Assembly: GCF_000002875.2 (NCBI RefSeq)
Contig: NC_009411.2
Location: forward strand, 620,001-684,000
DNA: 64,000 bases
From: Leishmania infantum JPCM5
Taxonomy: Eukaryota; Euglenozoa; Kinetoplastea; Trypanosomatida; Trypanosomatidae
Reading direction: 5' to 3'
The translations under genes and the position numbers were made by a program. This document shows positions 9,794 to 19,884 of this stretch, piece by piece. The notes beneath the pieces are model-generated. The model saw only the letters and a program-made list of their open reading frames with translations, had not been told where the DNA came from and ran no database searches. Each line of letters starts with the position of its first letter. Position 1 is the stretch's first letter.

Positions 9794-12700
9794 ATGCACC
9801 CCGAGTCCACCGCCTTCCGCACGCCATCTTCGGGTGTAGCCACGGAGGACACAACAATCATACCCTCGTACTCAAAGGCAGAGTCGACAGATGGTGCGCC
9901 TCCGGTCGCCCCGCCAGCCGCACTCGCAGACCCACAGCTAGCGACTTTATCAGCCCAAAGTGTGAACGCATCTTTTGCACTCACATGCCGCAGCAGCTCC
10001 ATGCTTGCCTCCCAGGCGCAGCTATCCAGATCGCACGGTCCGGCATCGATATCTCGCCCTCACTCCGACGTCGGCCTCGACGGTGAGCCAGCGGCGCCTT
10101 TCGAGGTGCCGCACTTCTCGACTGTCTCTCTCCTCATTGTGTGGATGCTGGACTGCGCTGTGGGGCTCTTCTCGCTTGTCCTGTCTGACGTGTACGTGAA
10201 CCAGTACCCAGAGTTTCCGCTCATGTTCTTTCTGGCTCTTGGCTCGCACTTGAACGTCCTAGCTGGCTTCTTTGTATATCTGCTCGGCCGCGAGAAGTAC
10301 GGCCACAAGGTGTATCGGTTCTATCAGCCTTTTGCCGGCGGTGTGCAGTTTGTCACGCTGCAGTGCTTTGGAGTCACGTGCGTGTCGTCCTCGCTGCTGC
10401 TGACGGCGGCGTACGCGCTTCTCTTCGAGCCCTCAGTGAATCATTCGCACGGCTTCATGAGCACGATTGGCGTACTGGCGCTGTTTGGCAACATTCTTCT
10501 CTTGCTCTCGCTGCGGAGTTTCACCTTCCACGACTGCGCCAAGGCCTCGGAGCCGGGATCGACTACCGCGTCATTGGGCACCGGCTCAGCCTTCCTGGCG
10601 GACAAAGGCCTCTCCGCATTCCTGCGGTATCTGCGCCGCCGCCCCAATGCAGAGAGCGCGCTGGAGGTGGCATTGCTGACGGCACAGAGCGCGTTCAGCA
10701 TGGTGGCGATCCGCTTTCCACGGCTGCAAGAGATTATCTTCCGCGTGAACCTTGCGATCACACTGGCCTGTGGGACGTTGAGTCTGTGCTTCGTTGGCTA
10801 TCGGCGCTCTCTCGGCTTCATCAGCTTCCGCTTGCGGATGCATCGCACCTTTGACACCGTTCTTCTGTGGCTGTCGCGGTTTCTGTACGTCGCCGCAGCG
10901 TTTGCGAATGTGCTGTTGCTCATGGACGCCGGTGTGCACACAGTAACGCCGTTGTCTGTGCTAGCCGTGCAGGGACTGAGCGTCGTGAGTTGCGTGGCGC
11001 TGCTGATGTTTCTGCGCACGATGCGCTATGAGGCTCTGGCGAATACGCCGAACGTTCCAAGCAGTGTGTTCGAGCTCGGCGGCGTGGTGGCGGTGGCGAC
11101 GGCGTTTCTGCTAGCATGCCTGAACGTGAGCATCTTTTTTTATGTACAGAACTACCCCGACGGCCTCGACGAGGCGGTGGAGGGGACAAGCTGGACGTAC
11201 CAGGGGGTGCTGGTGTTTGTGTCGCAGCTGGCTCAGCTCGTCTCTCTGCTACCAACGCCCATGGTATACGTGTCGGGCGTGATTATGCATGACGATCACT
11301 TTCGCATGCTGGCCAGAAACCGCTCAGTCGAAACGCTACCGGTGTTGCTGCTGCAGGCCCTGAGCTATCTGCTTTACGTCGCCGCCATCATCAGTTTCAC
11401 GCTCTTTCTGTCCAGCAGTGCTCCTGCCATCGCCCCGCTGGAGGCGGTGCTGTCAACGCTCAGCGTTTTCTGCATGACGTGTGCCGTACGACTGTGCAGC
11501 TCCTTGACGTACAAATTGCGCGCCTTTCTCGCTGCCGTGGTGGAGGAGCCCCCGTCGGAGCCGACCACGGTGGGGAAAAAGCCGGCTACCAAGGCGGTCG
11601 TAAGCCTTGACTCAGTGCTCCCTGTACACACCGAGCCGTCACCCGGCCTTCGCAGCAGGATGGCGGAGGAGCTGGCCAACACAGCTTACATCATGAACGG
11701 TGAGATGATATTCAGCTACCTTCTGTGCCTAACGAACTTGCTGCTGCGGCTCCTTGTTGACATTTCTTTGCATCATGTTTGGGGCGAGGTGGAGCTGCCA
11801 CACGCGCGCCTCATCATGATCGCCAACGCCTGCTTCATCGCGTGCGTGCCGCTGGCGCACTACTCGGGCAGAGACAAAGGCGTGCAGGTTTTTCACCCCT
11901 TCACCGGCAGCGGCAGTTTTGTGGCGCTGCAGGTGCTTGGCTGGATGATCTACGCGATTTGCGTCATCATCATCATCCTCGGTACCATTGTCTCCAGCAA
12001 CTCCAACAGCGTTCCCGCCGAGTGGCACGCTCTTATAGCGGAGGGCCCTGTGATGTACACCCTGTTCGGCGTCCTGGAGCTGATTCCGGTCGTCCTCATC
12101 ACGCTGTCCATCGCGATCGAGGCCCGCTACACCATGGCGACGGCACTGCAGCAGCGCTTGGCGAAGGAGTCGTTCCTGGAGCTGCGCCGCTTCATGCGCG
12201 AGGAGTTAGCAGACAAGTCGGACGAGGAGAAGGCCGTTGCCCAGGTCGCGTTCCGAACGCTCATGACGGCAGCGCTGCACAGCTTTGACATTCCGTGCAC
12301 CGACGGCCTCCTCCGCATATATAAGGACCCAGCGGCAGCGCGACGTACCGGGAGAGGCTCCCGCGCGCAGAACAGCTGCAGCACCGGCAGTGACGATGAC
12401 GACGGCAGCGCCGAAGAAAACCAAAGCAGAGAAAGCTCTGACTGGAGTTGCAGTGGCGAGGACTTGACGATTCGCCGCCGGCGCCAAGAGGGCGCACGTG
12501 TGCTTGTGTTTCTGCTCTGCTGCGCGTCAGCTGCCTTCTTCGTGATAGCGGCGTTCATGGCGAAGGTAATGGTTTTGTCGTTGGCGTTCGCTGTGACTGC
12601 GATGCTCATATGCACGATTTCGTGCATCGGCTTACATGCTGGGTATGGGATGGTCCTCCACGGTGAGCCGAGCGTGTATGTGCCATTTATGCCGTTCCGC

Positions 12701-14833
12701 GGTGGGTCACAGTTTGTTGTTCGGCAGATGGCAGGATGGTGCTGCTACGCAGGCGCGTTCCTGGTGACGCTAATCACGTCGATCGAGTCCGCGGAGGTGT
12801 CCGCCACGGCGATGCTGATTGCCGCGTTGCTGTCGGTGACGAGTCAGGTTTTCATCTTCAGCTCTGTCCCTCTGTTTTCCCACCGGCGCGGCGAGCCGAC
12901 GTTCCTGGAGGTGAACGGCGAGGGCATCGTCGCCCTGTTCACCTTTTCAGGCGCGATGGCGTTTGGACGAGTTTACACTCCCCTTGTGGCCTTCTTTGGG
13001 CGCGACACACAGCACTACCTCCATTACGGCGACGAGAGCTCCGCCTCCCGCAGAACACGCGTGCCATTTGTGCTGGCAGTGATGAGCCTCTCACTAGCGG
13101 TGCCGTGTACGCTCATCGCCCTGAGTCGAACGAAGCTGCAATGGGAGCGTGTCATGCACACCGGCACCGCAGCGGAGGCGGTATCCAAGCAAAGCCCCTC
13201 GTCCACGAGGAGGGAGCGTCATCGCACAATGTTGGCGAAAGGGATTTCGAACCTGATAGAGGTACTTGCCATCGTGCTGGCCACCTTTGCCCCACTGTCG
13301 ATTGGGTTCTTGATATTTTACTTTTTTACGCAGTACACGCCGCGTCTGGTGCAGGTGATGGAAGCCTACCTGCCGGTCTGCTTCGCTCTCACCGCGCTGA
13401 CACTGGTGCTGTCTGTGGTGCCGTATGTGGTGGACGTCGGCGTGCCGCTGTTCGTGGTGACGGTGCGTGTGACGGTTGTGACGTGGATGCTATACTGCAT
13501 GCCCGTGCTCGCTGGGGGTCTCCTGCTCCTCCCGGCGCTGATTGCGCCGCGGCACAGCACCCTCTTCCTTGCGTGCGGCGCGTTTGTCATGCTGATGGCG
13601 GGCAACTTCAAGAAGGTGCGGCTTGCGATGAAGCTTGCGGTGTACGCTGTGATCGGCTACCTGACGTACCAGAGGTGCATGCTGCACGCCGTGGGCGGCC
13701 CGTCGTGGGGGATGGCGCGCGCGCTTGGCGTGCACGTCGTGGACTGCGCGGTGCTCGGCGCGTGGCTGTGGTACCTCCCGCTGTACTCGGGCAAGCCGTA
13801 CCACACAGGGTCGCAGCGCAGCCTGCGCTTCACGGAGTTCGCGCGCAACTACCTGTTTGCCGACGCGGTGAAGTACTTCAACTTCCGCGTGATTGTGGAC
13901 GACCCCGCCGTGCAGATGCGGGACGACACGTCGCAATACCTGTTCTCCTTCCATCCCCACGGCGTGTTCCCCGGCACGGCACTGTTTGCGTCTCTGACGG
14001 CGGAGTGGGCCCTCAAGGTCGGCGTCAACGCGCAGCGCTATGTGTCGACGCATGTCGCGAGCGTTGTTTTCAACGCGCCACTGCTGCGAGACTTCAACCT
14101 GCGTCTCGGTGCGCTGTCAGTGAGCCGGCGCTCTGTGGAGGCGAGCCTCAAGCGCGGCAACAGCGTCCTTATCGTGACGGGTGGCCAGGCGGAGATGCTG
14201 CGCACGCAGGTAAGCTCGGAGAGGATGATCCTGATCACGCAGCACACGGGCTTTATACGGCTGGCTATCGCATCACGGGTGCCGCTGGTGCCGCTGCTGT
14301 GCTTTGCGGAGAACAACGTGTTGGGGATGCTGCAGTTTCCGCGCATCCAGCGCCTCTCGCTCAAGCTCCTGGGCTTTCCGTTCCCGGTGATTCCCCTTGG
14401 CCGATTCGGTCTGCCTCTGCCGTTCCGCACGCCGCTGACGCTTGTGGTGGGGCCGCCGCTTGCTATTCCCGAGGGTGCGGACGAGAACAACCCCGATGAC
14501 ATGCGGCGCGTGTCGGAGGCGTACTTCCAGTCGCTGAAGGACCTGTTCTACCGCCGCCGCGCGGAGGCCGGCTACCCTGGCATGGAGCTCGTACTGCTGA
14601 ACGAGAAGGAGGAGGCGCGGAAGCGCAGGCAGGCCCGCGAGGCCGCGGCGTCCACGGCGAAGAAGCAGCGTAAAATGGTCTGTTGCTGCTTGCTGTGCGT
14701 GTGTGTGCTTGCTGCCCTCCCCCTTCCTCCGCTGCGCGTGGGCGATCTCATCTGCTTCGTGGCGGCAGCTGCTGGCGCGTCGCTGATCTCTTCACGGATT
14801 GGCTGCACTCTGCGTCGTGGCATTGCATCTTGA
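9794..14833 (+). CDS. Polytopic membrane protein with C-terminal DGAT2-type acyltransferase
   Basis: The start is the first ATG of protein-like sequence. After a Ser/Thr-rich N tail (1-105) come about six modules of roughly four predicted helices each (near 107-244, 289-412, 425-579, 624-785, 902-1030, 1043-1230). A motif close to PF-GG-QFV-LQ--GW recurs (178 QPFAGGVQFV, 701 HPFTGSGSFV, 967 PFRGGSQFV) and is weaker at about 349 and 509. An acidic Ser-rich linker (about 840-900) splits modules 4 and 5. The end is a DGAT2 domain: HPHG at 1387-1390, TGGQAE, HTGFIRLA and LVVGPPLAIP. DGAT2 enzymes acylate diacylglycerol to triacylglycerol at the ER; actual substrates are unknown here. The modules resemble no family I recognise. 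The last 54 codons probably result from compensating indels beside the gap; the duplicate stops where 14673 would be. Confidence 0.8.
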   Translation: MHPESTAFRTPSSGVATEDTTIIPSYSKAESTDGAPPVAPPAALADPQLATLSAQSVNASFALTCRSSSMLASQAQLSRSHGPASISRPHSDVGLDGEPAAPFEVPHFSTVSLLIVWMLDCAVGLFSLVLSDVYVNQYPEFPLMFFLALGSHLNVLAGFFVYLLGREKYGHKVYRFYQPFAGGVQFVTLQCFGVTCVSSSLLLTAAYALLFEPSVNHSHGFMSTIGVLALFGNILLLLSLRSFTFHDCAKASEPGSTTASLGTGSAFLADKGLSAFLRYLRRRPNAESALEVALLTAQSAFSMVAIRFPRLQEIIFRVNLAITLACGTLSLCFVGYRRSLGFISFRLRMHRTFDTVLLWLSRFLYVAAAFANVLLLMDAGVHTVTPLSVLAVQGLSVVSCVALLMFLRTMRYEALANTPNVPSSVFELGGVVAVATAFLLACLNVSIFFYVQNYPDGLDEAVEGTSWTYQGVLVFVSQLAQLVSLLPTPMVYVSGVIMHDDHFRMLARNRSVETLPVLLLQALSYLLYVAAIISFTLFLSSSAPAIAPLEAVLSTLSVFCMTCAVRLCSSLTYKLRAFLAAVVEEPPSEPTTVGKKPATKAVVSLDSVLPVHTEPSPGLRSRMAEELANTAYIMNGEMIFSYLLCLTNLLLRLLVDISLHHVWGEVELPHARLIMIANACFIACVPLAHYSGRDKGVQVFHPFTGSGSFVALQVLGWMIYAICVIIIILGTIVSSNSNSVPAEWHALIAEGPVMYTLFGVLELIPVVLITLSIAIEARYTMATALQQRLAKESFLELRRFMREELADKSDEEKAVAQVAFRTLMTAALHSFDIPCTDGLLRIYKDPAAARRTGRGSRAQNSCSTGSDDDDGSAEENQSRESSDWSCSGEDLTIRRRRQEGARVLVFLLCCASAAFFVIAAFMAKVMVLSLAFAVTAMLICTISCIGLHAGYGMVLHGEPSVYVPFMPFRGGSQFVVRQMAGWCCYAGAFLVTLITSIESAEVSATAMLIAALLSVTSQVFIFSSVPLFSHRRGEPTFLEVNGEGIVALFTFSGAMAFGRVYTPLVAFFGRDTQHYLHYGDESSASRRTRVPFVLAVMSLSLAVPCTLIALSRTKLQWERVMHTGTAAEAVSKQSPSSTRRERHRTMLAKGISNLIEVLAIVLATFAPLSIGFLIFYFFTQYTPRLVQVMEAYLPVCFALTALTLVLSVVPYVVDVGVPLFVVTVRVTVVTWMLYCMPVLAGGLLLLPALIAPRHSTLFLACGAFVMLMAGNFKKVRLAMKLAVYAVIGYLTYQRCMLHAVGGPSWGMARALGVHVVDCAVLGAWLWYLPLYSGKPYHTGSQRSLRFTEFARNYLFADAVKYFNFRVIVDDPAVQMRDDTSQYLFSFHPHGVFPGTALFASLTAEWALKVGVNAQRYVSTHVASVVFNAPLLRDFNLRLGALSVSRRSVEASLKRGNSVLIVTGGQAEMLRTQVSSERMILITQHTGFIRLAIASRVPLVPLLCFAENNVLGMLQFPRIQRLSLKLLGFPFPVIPLGRFGLPLPFRTPLTLVVGPPLAIPEGADENNPDDMRRVSEAYFQSLKDLFYRRRAEAGYPGMELVLLNEKEEARKRRQAREAAASTAKKQRKMVCCCLLCVCVLAALPLPPLRVGDLICFVAAAAGASLISSRIGCTLRRGIAS

Positions 14834-14940
14834 GGCATGCGGGTGTTCGCAGCGCCTCGCTCCCATCTTTCGCCCTCTCGCACCCCTTCCCGTTTTCCCT
14901 CTTCCGATATCGCGACACATGGGTGGCGGGGGGGGGGGGT
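13579..14940. repeat. Segmental duplication, acyltransferase end, copy A
   Basis: Matches 19885-21250 base for base over the coding part (offset 6306) until small indels appear after about 14665, near the gap. The left edge falls inside the ORF, just upstream of an internal ATG. Confidence 0.9.
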
Positions 14941-14953
14941 TAATCAAAAAAAA

Positions 14954-15052
14954 NNNNNNNNNNNNNNNNNNNNNNNNNNNNNNNNNNNNNNNNNNNNNNN
15001 NNNNNNNNNNNNNNNNNNNNNNNNNNNNNNNNNNNNNNNNNNNNNNNNNNNN
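14954..15052. other. Assembly gap (99 N)
   Basis: A run of N. Comparing both flanks with the second copy shows that left-side offset is 6306 and right-side offset is 9812. If the copies are collinear the true missing sequence is about 3.6 kb, covering the unknown mitochondrial-type gene and the first about 269 codons of the transporter. The N count is therefore probably a placeholder. Confidence 0.9.
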
Positions 15053-15690
15053 GGTTCTCGAGCATCCTGTTCGCGTTCCTCGCACAGACGAACGTGTCGA
15101 GGGTGGCGCGCGAGACGCCGAACCCGACGCCCGGGCGGATCTCGAAGGACCTAGCGATCAGCCAGGTGGTCTGCTGTGCGCTGTACGTGCTCGCGGGCGT
15201 GTTCGGGTACCTGGAGTTTGGCGAGCAGATCACGGACTCGATTCTGCTGTACTACAACGTGCGCAGCGACGTGCTTGTTGCGATCGCGTACGTTGGGATC
15301 GGCGTGAAGATGTGCGTTGGGTTTGCGATCTGCATGCAGCCGTCGCGCGACGCGGTGTACTACTGCCTCGGCTGGCACTTCTCGATGTTCAAGGACATCC
15401 GGACGGTGCCGTTCTGGCTGAACGCTGTGATCTGCACTGGGCTCTCCGTGCTTGCGCTTGTGCTGGGGCTGTTCATCCCGAACGTGAACGTCGTGTTTGG
15501 GCTTGTGGGCAGCTTCTGCGGCGGGTTCCTGGGGTTCATCTATCCAGCTCTGTACGTCATGTACGCTGGCAACTGGGGCCTGCGGCAGGTGGGCTGGCTC
15601 CACTACGTCTCGACGTACTTGCTGCTGATCGCCGGCGTGGTTGCTGTTGTTTTCGGCACGGTTGCCTCTATCTACGGCGAGGTCCACTGA
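15053..15690 (+). CDS. AAAP-family amino-acid transporter, copy A, 3' part only
   Basis: The frame enters from the gap and is open to the stop at 15688-15690, giving about 211 residues. They match residues 270-481 of the copy at 24057 except for a threonine for alanine change (EQITDS versus EQIADS) and a short disturbed stretch next to the gap (NVSRVAR versus NVFEVAR, from a lost T and gained G). Several hydrophobic helices and the conserved GWHFSMFKDIRTVPFW loop are present. Unlike copy B, this copy reads correctly through that loop, so it shows what the intact C terminus looks like. The 5' two thirds is presumably hidden in the gap. Confidence 0.85.
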
Positions 15691-15931
15691 GCAGCGGCGA
15701 GGCAGCCGCGCTTGTCTGCGTTGTTCGCTGCGTGTTTGCTTCACATGTGTGGAAGAGGTGGAGGATAGTGTGGAGGAGGGGTAAAGGCGCCGGTGGAGTG
15801 GTTTTTGGGTGCGGCCACCGAGCGCGCGGCGCCTATGGGCGTTCTCCGCACGCCTCGCCACCCGCTTCTCTCCCTCTTTCCCTCTCCACATCTCCCTCTG
15901 CGTGCGTGCCTTTCTTCACCTTCCTTTGCCT
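15053..15931. repeat. Segmental duplication, transporter end, copy A
   Basis: Collinear with 24865-25744, including about 240 bases of 3' flank; divergence begins right after the shared CTTTGCCT. Confidence 0.9.
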
Positions 15932-16244
15932 CCGCGTGTCTTTGGTTTTGTGGGTCACAGGAGCGCTGCAGAGAAGGGAAGGCGTGGGAGAGCATAGCAA
16001 GCAATCGTCTCTAGGAGCTGACGACCGCCGTGTGGCCGGACGCGCGGTGTTTTCGTGTTTTGTGATGCTCGTTCTGTCCGATGTTGTGTGAGAAATCGGT
16101 TTTGCACACGCGGGTGTCTCTGGCCACACTCGACGGAAAGCTCGTAGGGTAAGTTGTTGGGTATTAGTGGACCATTTGTGCTACGTGTGTGCGTACGCTG
16201 GTTTTGTGTGTGCGTGTGTTTTTTATTTTTCTGGGTTTCGGCAT

Positions 16245-16330
16245 GACCCGGCATCGTGCCCGGTATGCTACGCAGGGCTGACGGATCGCTCGAAACTCCA
16301 CAGACACTTCACTTCACGGCATTATCTTGC
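16245..16330 (+). mobile_element. C2H2 zinc-finger fossil of an ingi/L1Tc-like retroposon
   Basis: In the + frame the sequence reads CPVCYAGLTDRSKLHRH followed by FTSRH, a complete C-x2-C-x12-H-x4-H finger, inside a short ORF that otherwise looks like spacer. C-terminal C2H2 fingers are a known feature of ingi and L1Tc non-LTR retroposon proteins, and degenerate versions (DIREs) are common in Leishmania. The 728-bp repeat starts about 370 bases downstream. Alternatively it is a remnant of an unrelated zinc-finger gene. Confidence 0.5.
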
Positions 16331-16698
16331 AGCCAGTGACCTGATCACACACGTATCCCTCGCGCTGCATGGGCTTCTCTCGCCGGGTGTTTGTGGCTCT
16401 CCCCTGTCCAAATTCAGAACGATAGGTTGAGAGCTCTCCCTGCGCACACTCATGCGTACGCACCGGCCTTTTCCGCTTGGCTTACTCATTCCTCTGAAAG
16501 ACATGCGGATTCAGACGAACGTGGTATACCTCATGCAGCCACAGACTCATGACAGCTAGCACCTGTCGCGGGAACCGCGTACAAGCCGGCCAGACACGCC
16601 TCCCACGGCATCGCCGGCAATGGCAGATGAATACACCAGGCCGCCCCAGGTGGCAACAGCGTTCGAAACCATACCCCACGATGCAAAATCGCTATAAC

Positions 16699-17426
16699 TG
16701 TGCGCCGGTGCTGTGAAGCACAGCTGGCGTGATGTGTGTGCCATCCAGACAAAGGCATCCAGACATCGGAAGGGCGAGAGTGGCTGACGAAAGGAGGCGC
16801 GAAGAGGGCCATACGAATCAACCCAGAAGCGCATGCGTGCGAGATATGCGGCGTCCCCCACGTCCGACCGCGTCTGCACCGATGAGGCACAGATGCGGGA
16901 AGCATGGAGAGAGCACCCCGACGCTCACCACCGAGCCCTCCATGTTCCCATGTTGCGAGCCCCCACACCGCATTGCAGGATGTCGCGACTGGAAGCAGCT
17001 GAGAGGGCAACGCATGGGGCACACAGGCAGAGTGCGCAGGGTCTCGGAGGGTTCTGACCTGAAGGTGGCCAACCCCCTTCCTGAGCTCATCCGGCGTGCG
17101 CCTGGGCCACCCCTCTACCGCCCGCAAGGCAGACGCCGCCACTGCTTCCGCCCTCGAGCATGACTCTGGGCACGGCCCGCATTGGATCCAGGCATGCATG
17201 CCACCCAGGCCTGTGTGGCGCCCATCGCGCAGCACGTAGCAGAGGAAGGGACGAGGAATGGCAAGGAGAGCCGGTACGACGCATGACCCCGATGCCCACG
17301 GCAGGCAGTGCGTCCTTGGCGACCAGAGTGTGCTGCCGTGGTGCAGCAGAGGCAAGGTGGAGCCGTGGCTGTGCGTGCGTATGTTTGCTGACTTGCTCGC
17401 GGGTGGCATATAATGGGCACAGTGGA
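16699..17426. repeat. SIDER-like repeat, copy 1 of identical 728-bp pair
   Basis: Identical by eye over all 728 bases to 43109-43836, in the same orientation. Its right end (GCTGACTTGCTCG then ATATAATGGGCAC) is shared with the element at 53 kb and, inverted, with the window end, which defines one edge of the family. It sits in the presumed 3' UTR downstream of the transporter. Longer than the roughly 550 bases usual for SIDER, so it may include part of a DIRE. Confidence 0.65.
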
Positions 17427-19648
17427 CACATAAAAAAATACGTTTTTCTACGCATTTGCTGGTTGGCATTCTGTGAAGCGTGGCGGCCAAAAGGGGGAAG
17501 GCCAGGCCGCCCTGAAACATTCGCAGAGCCTGTACTGGCGCGCTGCAGTAGCGGCGCAGTGATGAGGAAGCATTGCCAAGACAAGCTCCTGCGGACTATG
17601 TCGTGCGCTTTTCTGCACCTGCCCTTGGTACCTCTTTTCTCTCTCGCTGCCTCCCCTGCAACGTCCGCCTCTTCTCGAACGTTTGGTGGTGTGTGGGTGT
17701 AGGGAATGAGCGAAGGCGGTGCCATCAGCAGCGGTGGCGGTGTTACGCGGACGCGGGTAAGCGGGGTTTCTTTCCTCGCGTTCAGTGCTGTGTACCGCGT
17801 GCAGAGCCGCCGCTGCCTACCGCATGTATGTGTGTGTGTGTGTAGGCGGGGGGGGGTAGTGGAGGGGCCGCTCTGCGTCTCTCGTGGTTTCTCTTTCCTC
17901 CTCAGTTTGAGATGCGGCTGTTGTTGTGGTTTGCGGTTGTTGTTTTCTGCTCTTTCCTTTTTGTCGTCTCTTTTCGTTCGCGTTCACTGTGCCAGACTTT
18001 TACAACTGTAAAGGCGCCTGTTCCCTCTCTTTTTTTCTCTCGCTCTCGCTTTTCTTCCCGCCTTTGATTTTCTTTCACACACGACGGATGTGCTTGCTTT
18101 TCGTGTGCGTGTTGCGGTGGTGCGTACGTGTGCACCCTTTGCCGGGATGACTGCCTGTGTGTGTGCGTGGTGCTGGGCTGCCTTCGCCCTATCCACGTGA
18201 ATGTTCATGTGCATGTCCTCCCTGGCGTTGATAGTGCTGGTGCTGTTGGTCTGTTCATCTCCCCACCTCTCCCCCGCGTTGCTGCTGCCTTCTTTTCCTC
18301 TGTGAGGCGATGCCGTCTTGTTTCTCTGTGGGCACTGAGCGAGTGAGGGCTCGAGCGATGGTCTTTCCTGTGTGCGTGTGCTCATGTGCAATGCCTGTGT
18401 ATCGAGGGCGGGCGCATGTGACCCCCGTGAAAGACGTACACACGCCCACAGGCATACGGCCGCATTCGCAGAGCCACTCGACAGATGCTGAGGTGAAGGC
18501 GGAGAGGTGAGGCGACGGCAGGCAGACAAGCGCACTCGGCAGTCGAAAAAGTGAAGCGCAGTACAGATCAGAGAGGAAACATGGGGACATACCCGCCTCT
18601 TGAGGTGCTGTTTGCGTTTCTGCCGCTTCGCTGCTGTTGTGCAGCTCCTCCAGCTGCGACTGTGCTGCTCATGCGTGTGCATCGCCGCACCGTGCGGGCG
18701 ACGTGCAGACGTTGCAGACTCGGAGGCAAAGGAGGACGGGTAATGAGCGCATCCGACGCTCATGTGGAAGCGCGCATTCCCTTTCCTTTGGTGTGTGTGT
18801 GCGCGCGTGGTTGGATAGGTGGCCGGTGGGGATGCAAAATATAGTGAGCCAGCCGAGCAACAAGGAAGGGTGTGAGGAAAGGGAGATGGGATAGGTGGAC
18901 TGTGCCGTCCGTCCGGCGCGGTTTCTACCGGAGGTGTGCGCGGCTGACGCACATGCATGCTCTCCCTCTATCCCTCTCTTTTTCCTCTCCTCTTCCCCTG
19001 CTTCCTCGGTGTGGTTCCTTCCTCGTCGCTGCTCTTGTTGTTCATGCGTCTTCTCTTGGCATGTTTGACAAGTGTAAAGATGATACACTGTGGCCCCTTT
19101 TTCTGTTCCGTTTCCATTCTTTCCTTTCTTGTGTGGTGTACCTTACCTTCTCTGTCTCTCTCTCTCCCTCCCTCCCCATCTCTCTTCTCTCCTCTCTCTC
19201 TCTTCATGCTGTGAACGGCCCAAGCAGTGGCAGAGAGCAGCATACATGCCGCTTGAGGGGGGCTTCTCTCGTTCTATAGACTTTCTTTTTTCTTCTGTGA
19301 GTCGGAGTAATTCGAGCGAACCGGAGTACGCACAGGCAGCTACACGTGCACGTGCCAGTGGTCGTCATCTCGCTTCCGTCCAATCCATAAACCTCTAAGT
19401 ATTTCCGTTTTCTTGTTGTGCTTCCTTTTCCAGCAACTCATTCCTTCGGCCGAACATGTAATTATGCAAGCAAGCAGGGAAGAAAAAAAAATAGATACAT
19501 GCATATATATATATATCGTGCAACCCTGCGCACTGCGATGATCCTACGCGCGTTGCCGAAAGCAGCAAGCACGGCACTTTCCCTTCCCTTGGATGCTGTT
19601 GGGCGTAGTGGGGAGGGGGCAACCGCACTTCCGCTGATGCGTCTCTGC

Positions 19649-19750
19649 CCACTTTCTCGTTTTGCTCTCTCTCTTCTCCCTCCTTTTCGTTTTTCCCTCC
19701 TTTCCCGTTGTCGTCGACGTTCATCCCTCACCATCACATGCGACAACGAG
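19649..19750 (+). promoter_or_regulatory. Predicted spliced-leader acceptor for the free-standing acyltransferase
   Basis: A strong pyrimidine tract (about 19649-19712) is followed by the first AG at 19749-19750, about 145 bases upstream of the ATG at 19895. It lies in sequence unique to this copy, so the truncated gene could be expressed on its own. Confidence 0.4.
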
Positions 19751-19884
19751 GGCGTTACCGTGCCCCATCACCTTTTCACGCACTGCTTCCGGGCACAGGA
19801 ACGCGCTGTAGTGGGAGCGCCCGACCGTTTACCCTCGTAGGGGAGGGGTCGCAGGCACGCGCAAGGCGAGTGGTGTGTTGGCGC

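Larger units (their letters stand above)
15691..19884. other. Intergenic region with retroposon relics
   Basis: After the duplicated 3' flank (to 15931) it holds a zinc-finger fossil (16245-16330) and the 728-bp repeat (16699-17426). From 17430 to 19884 it is T/C-rich spacer with TG and CT runs and a small TA run near 19503. The long minus-strand ORFs are low-complexity shadows. No gene is supported. Confidence 0.6.

Noticed and set aside
12736..14499. 587-residue + strand ORF in another frame inside the acyltransferase gene
   Set aside because: Shadow ORF caused by high GC at third positions; the true frame carries HPHG and membrane helices. The same shadow repeats in the duplicated copy.
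16531..17520. 329-residue minus-strand ORF
   Set aside because: Lies across the 728-bp repeat; composition (Cys, His, Arg, Trp scattered) and repetition at 43 kb indicate retroposon DNA, not a gene.
17984..18958. 324-residue minus-strand ORF
   Set aside because: Derived from TG/CT-rich spacer; no conserved pattern.
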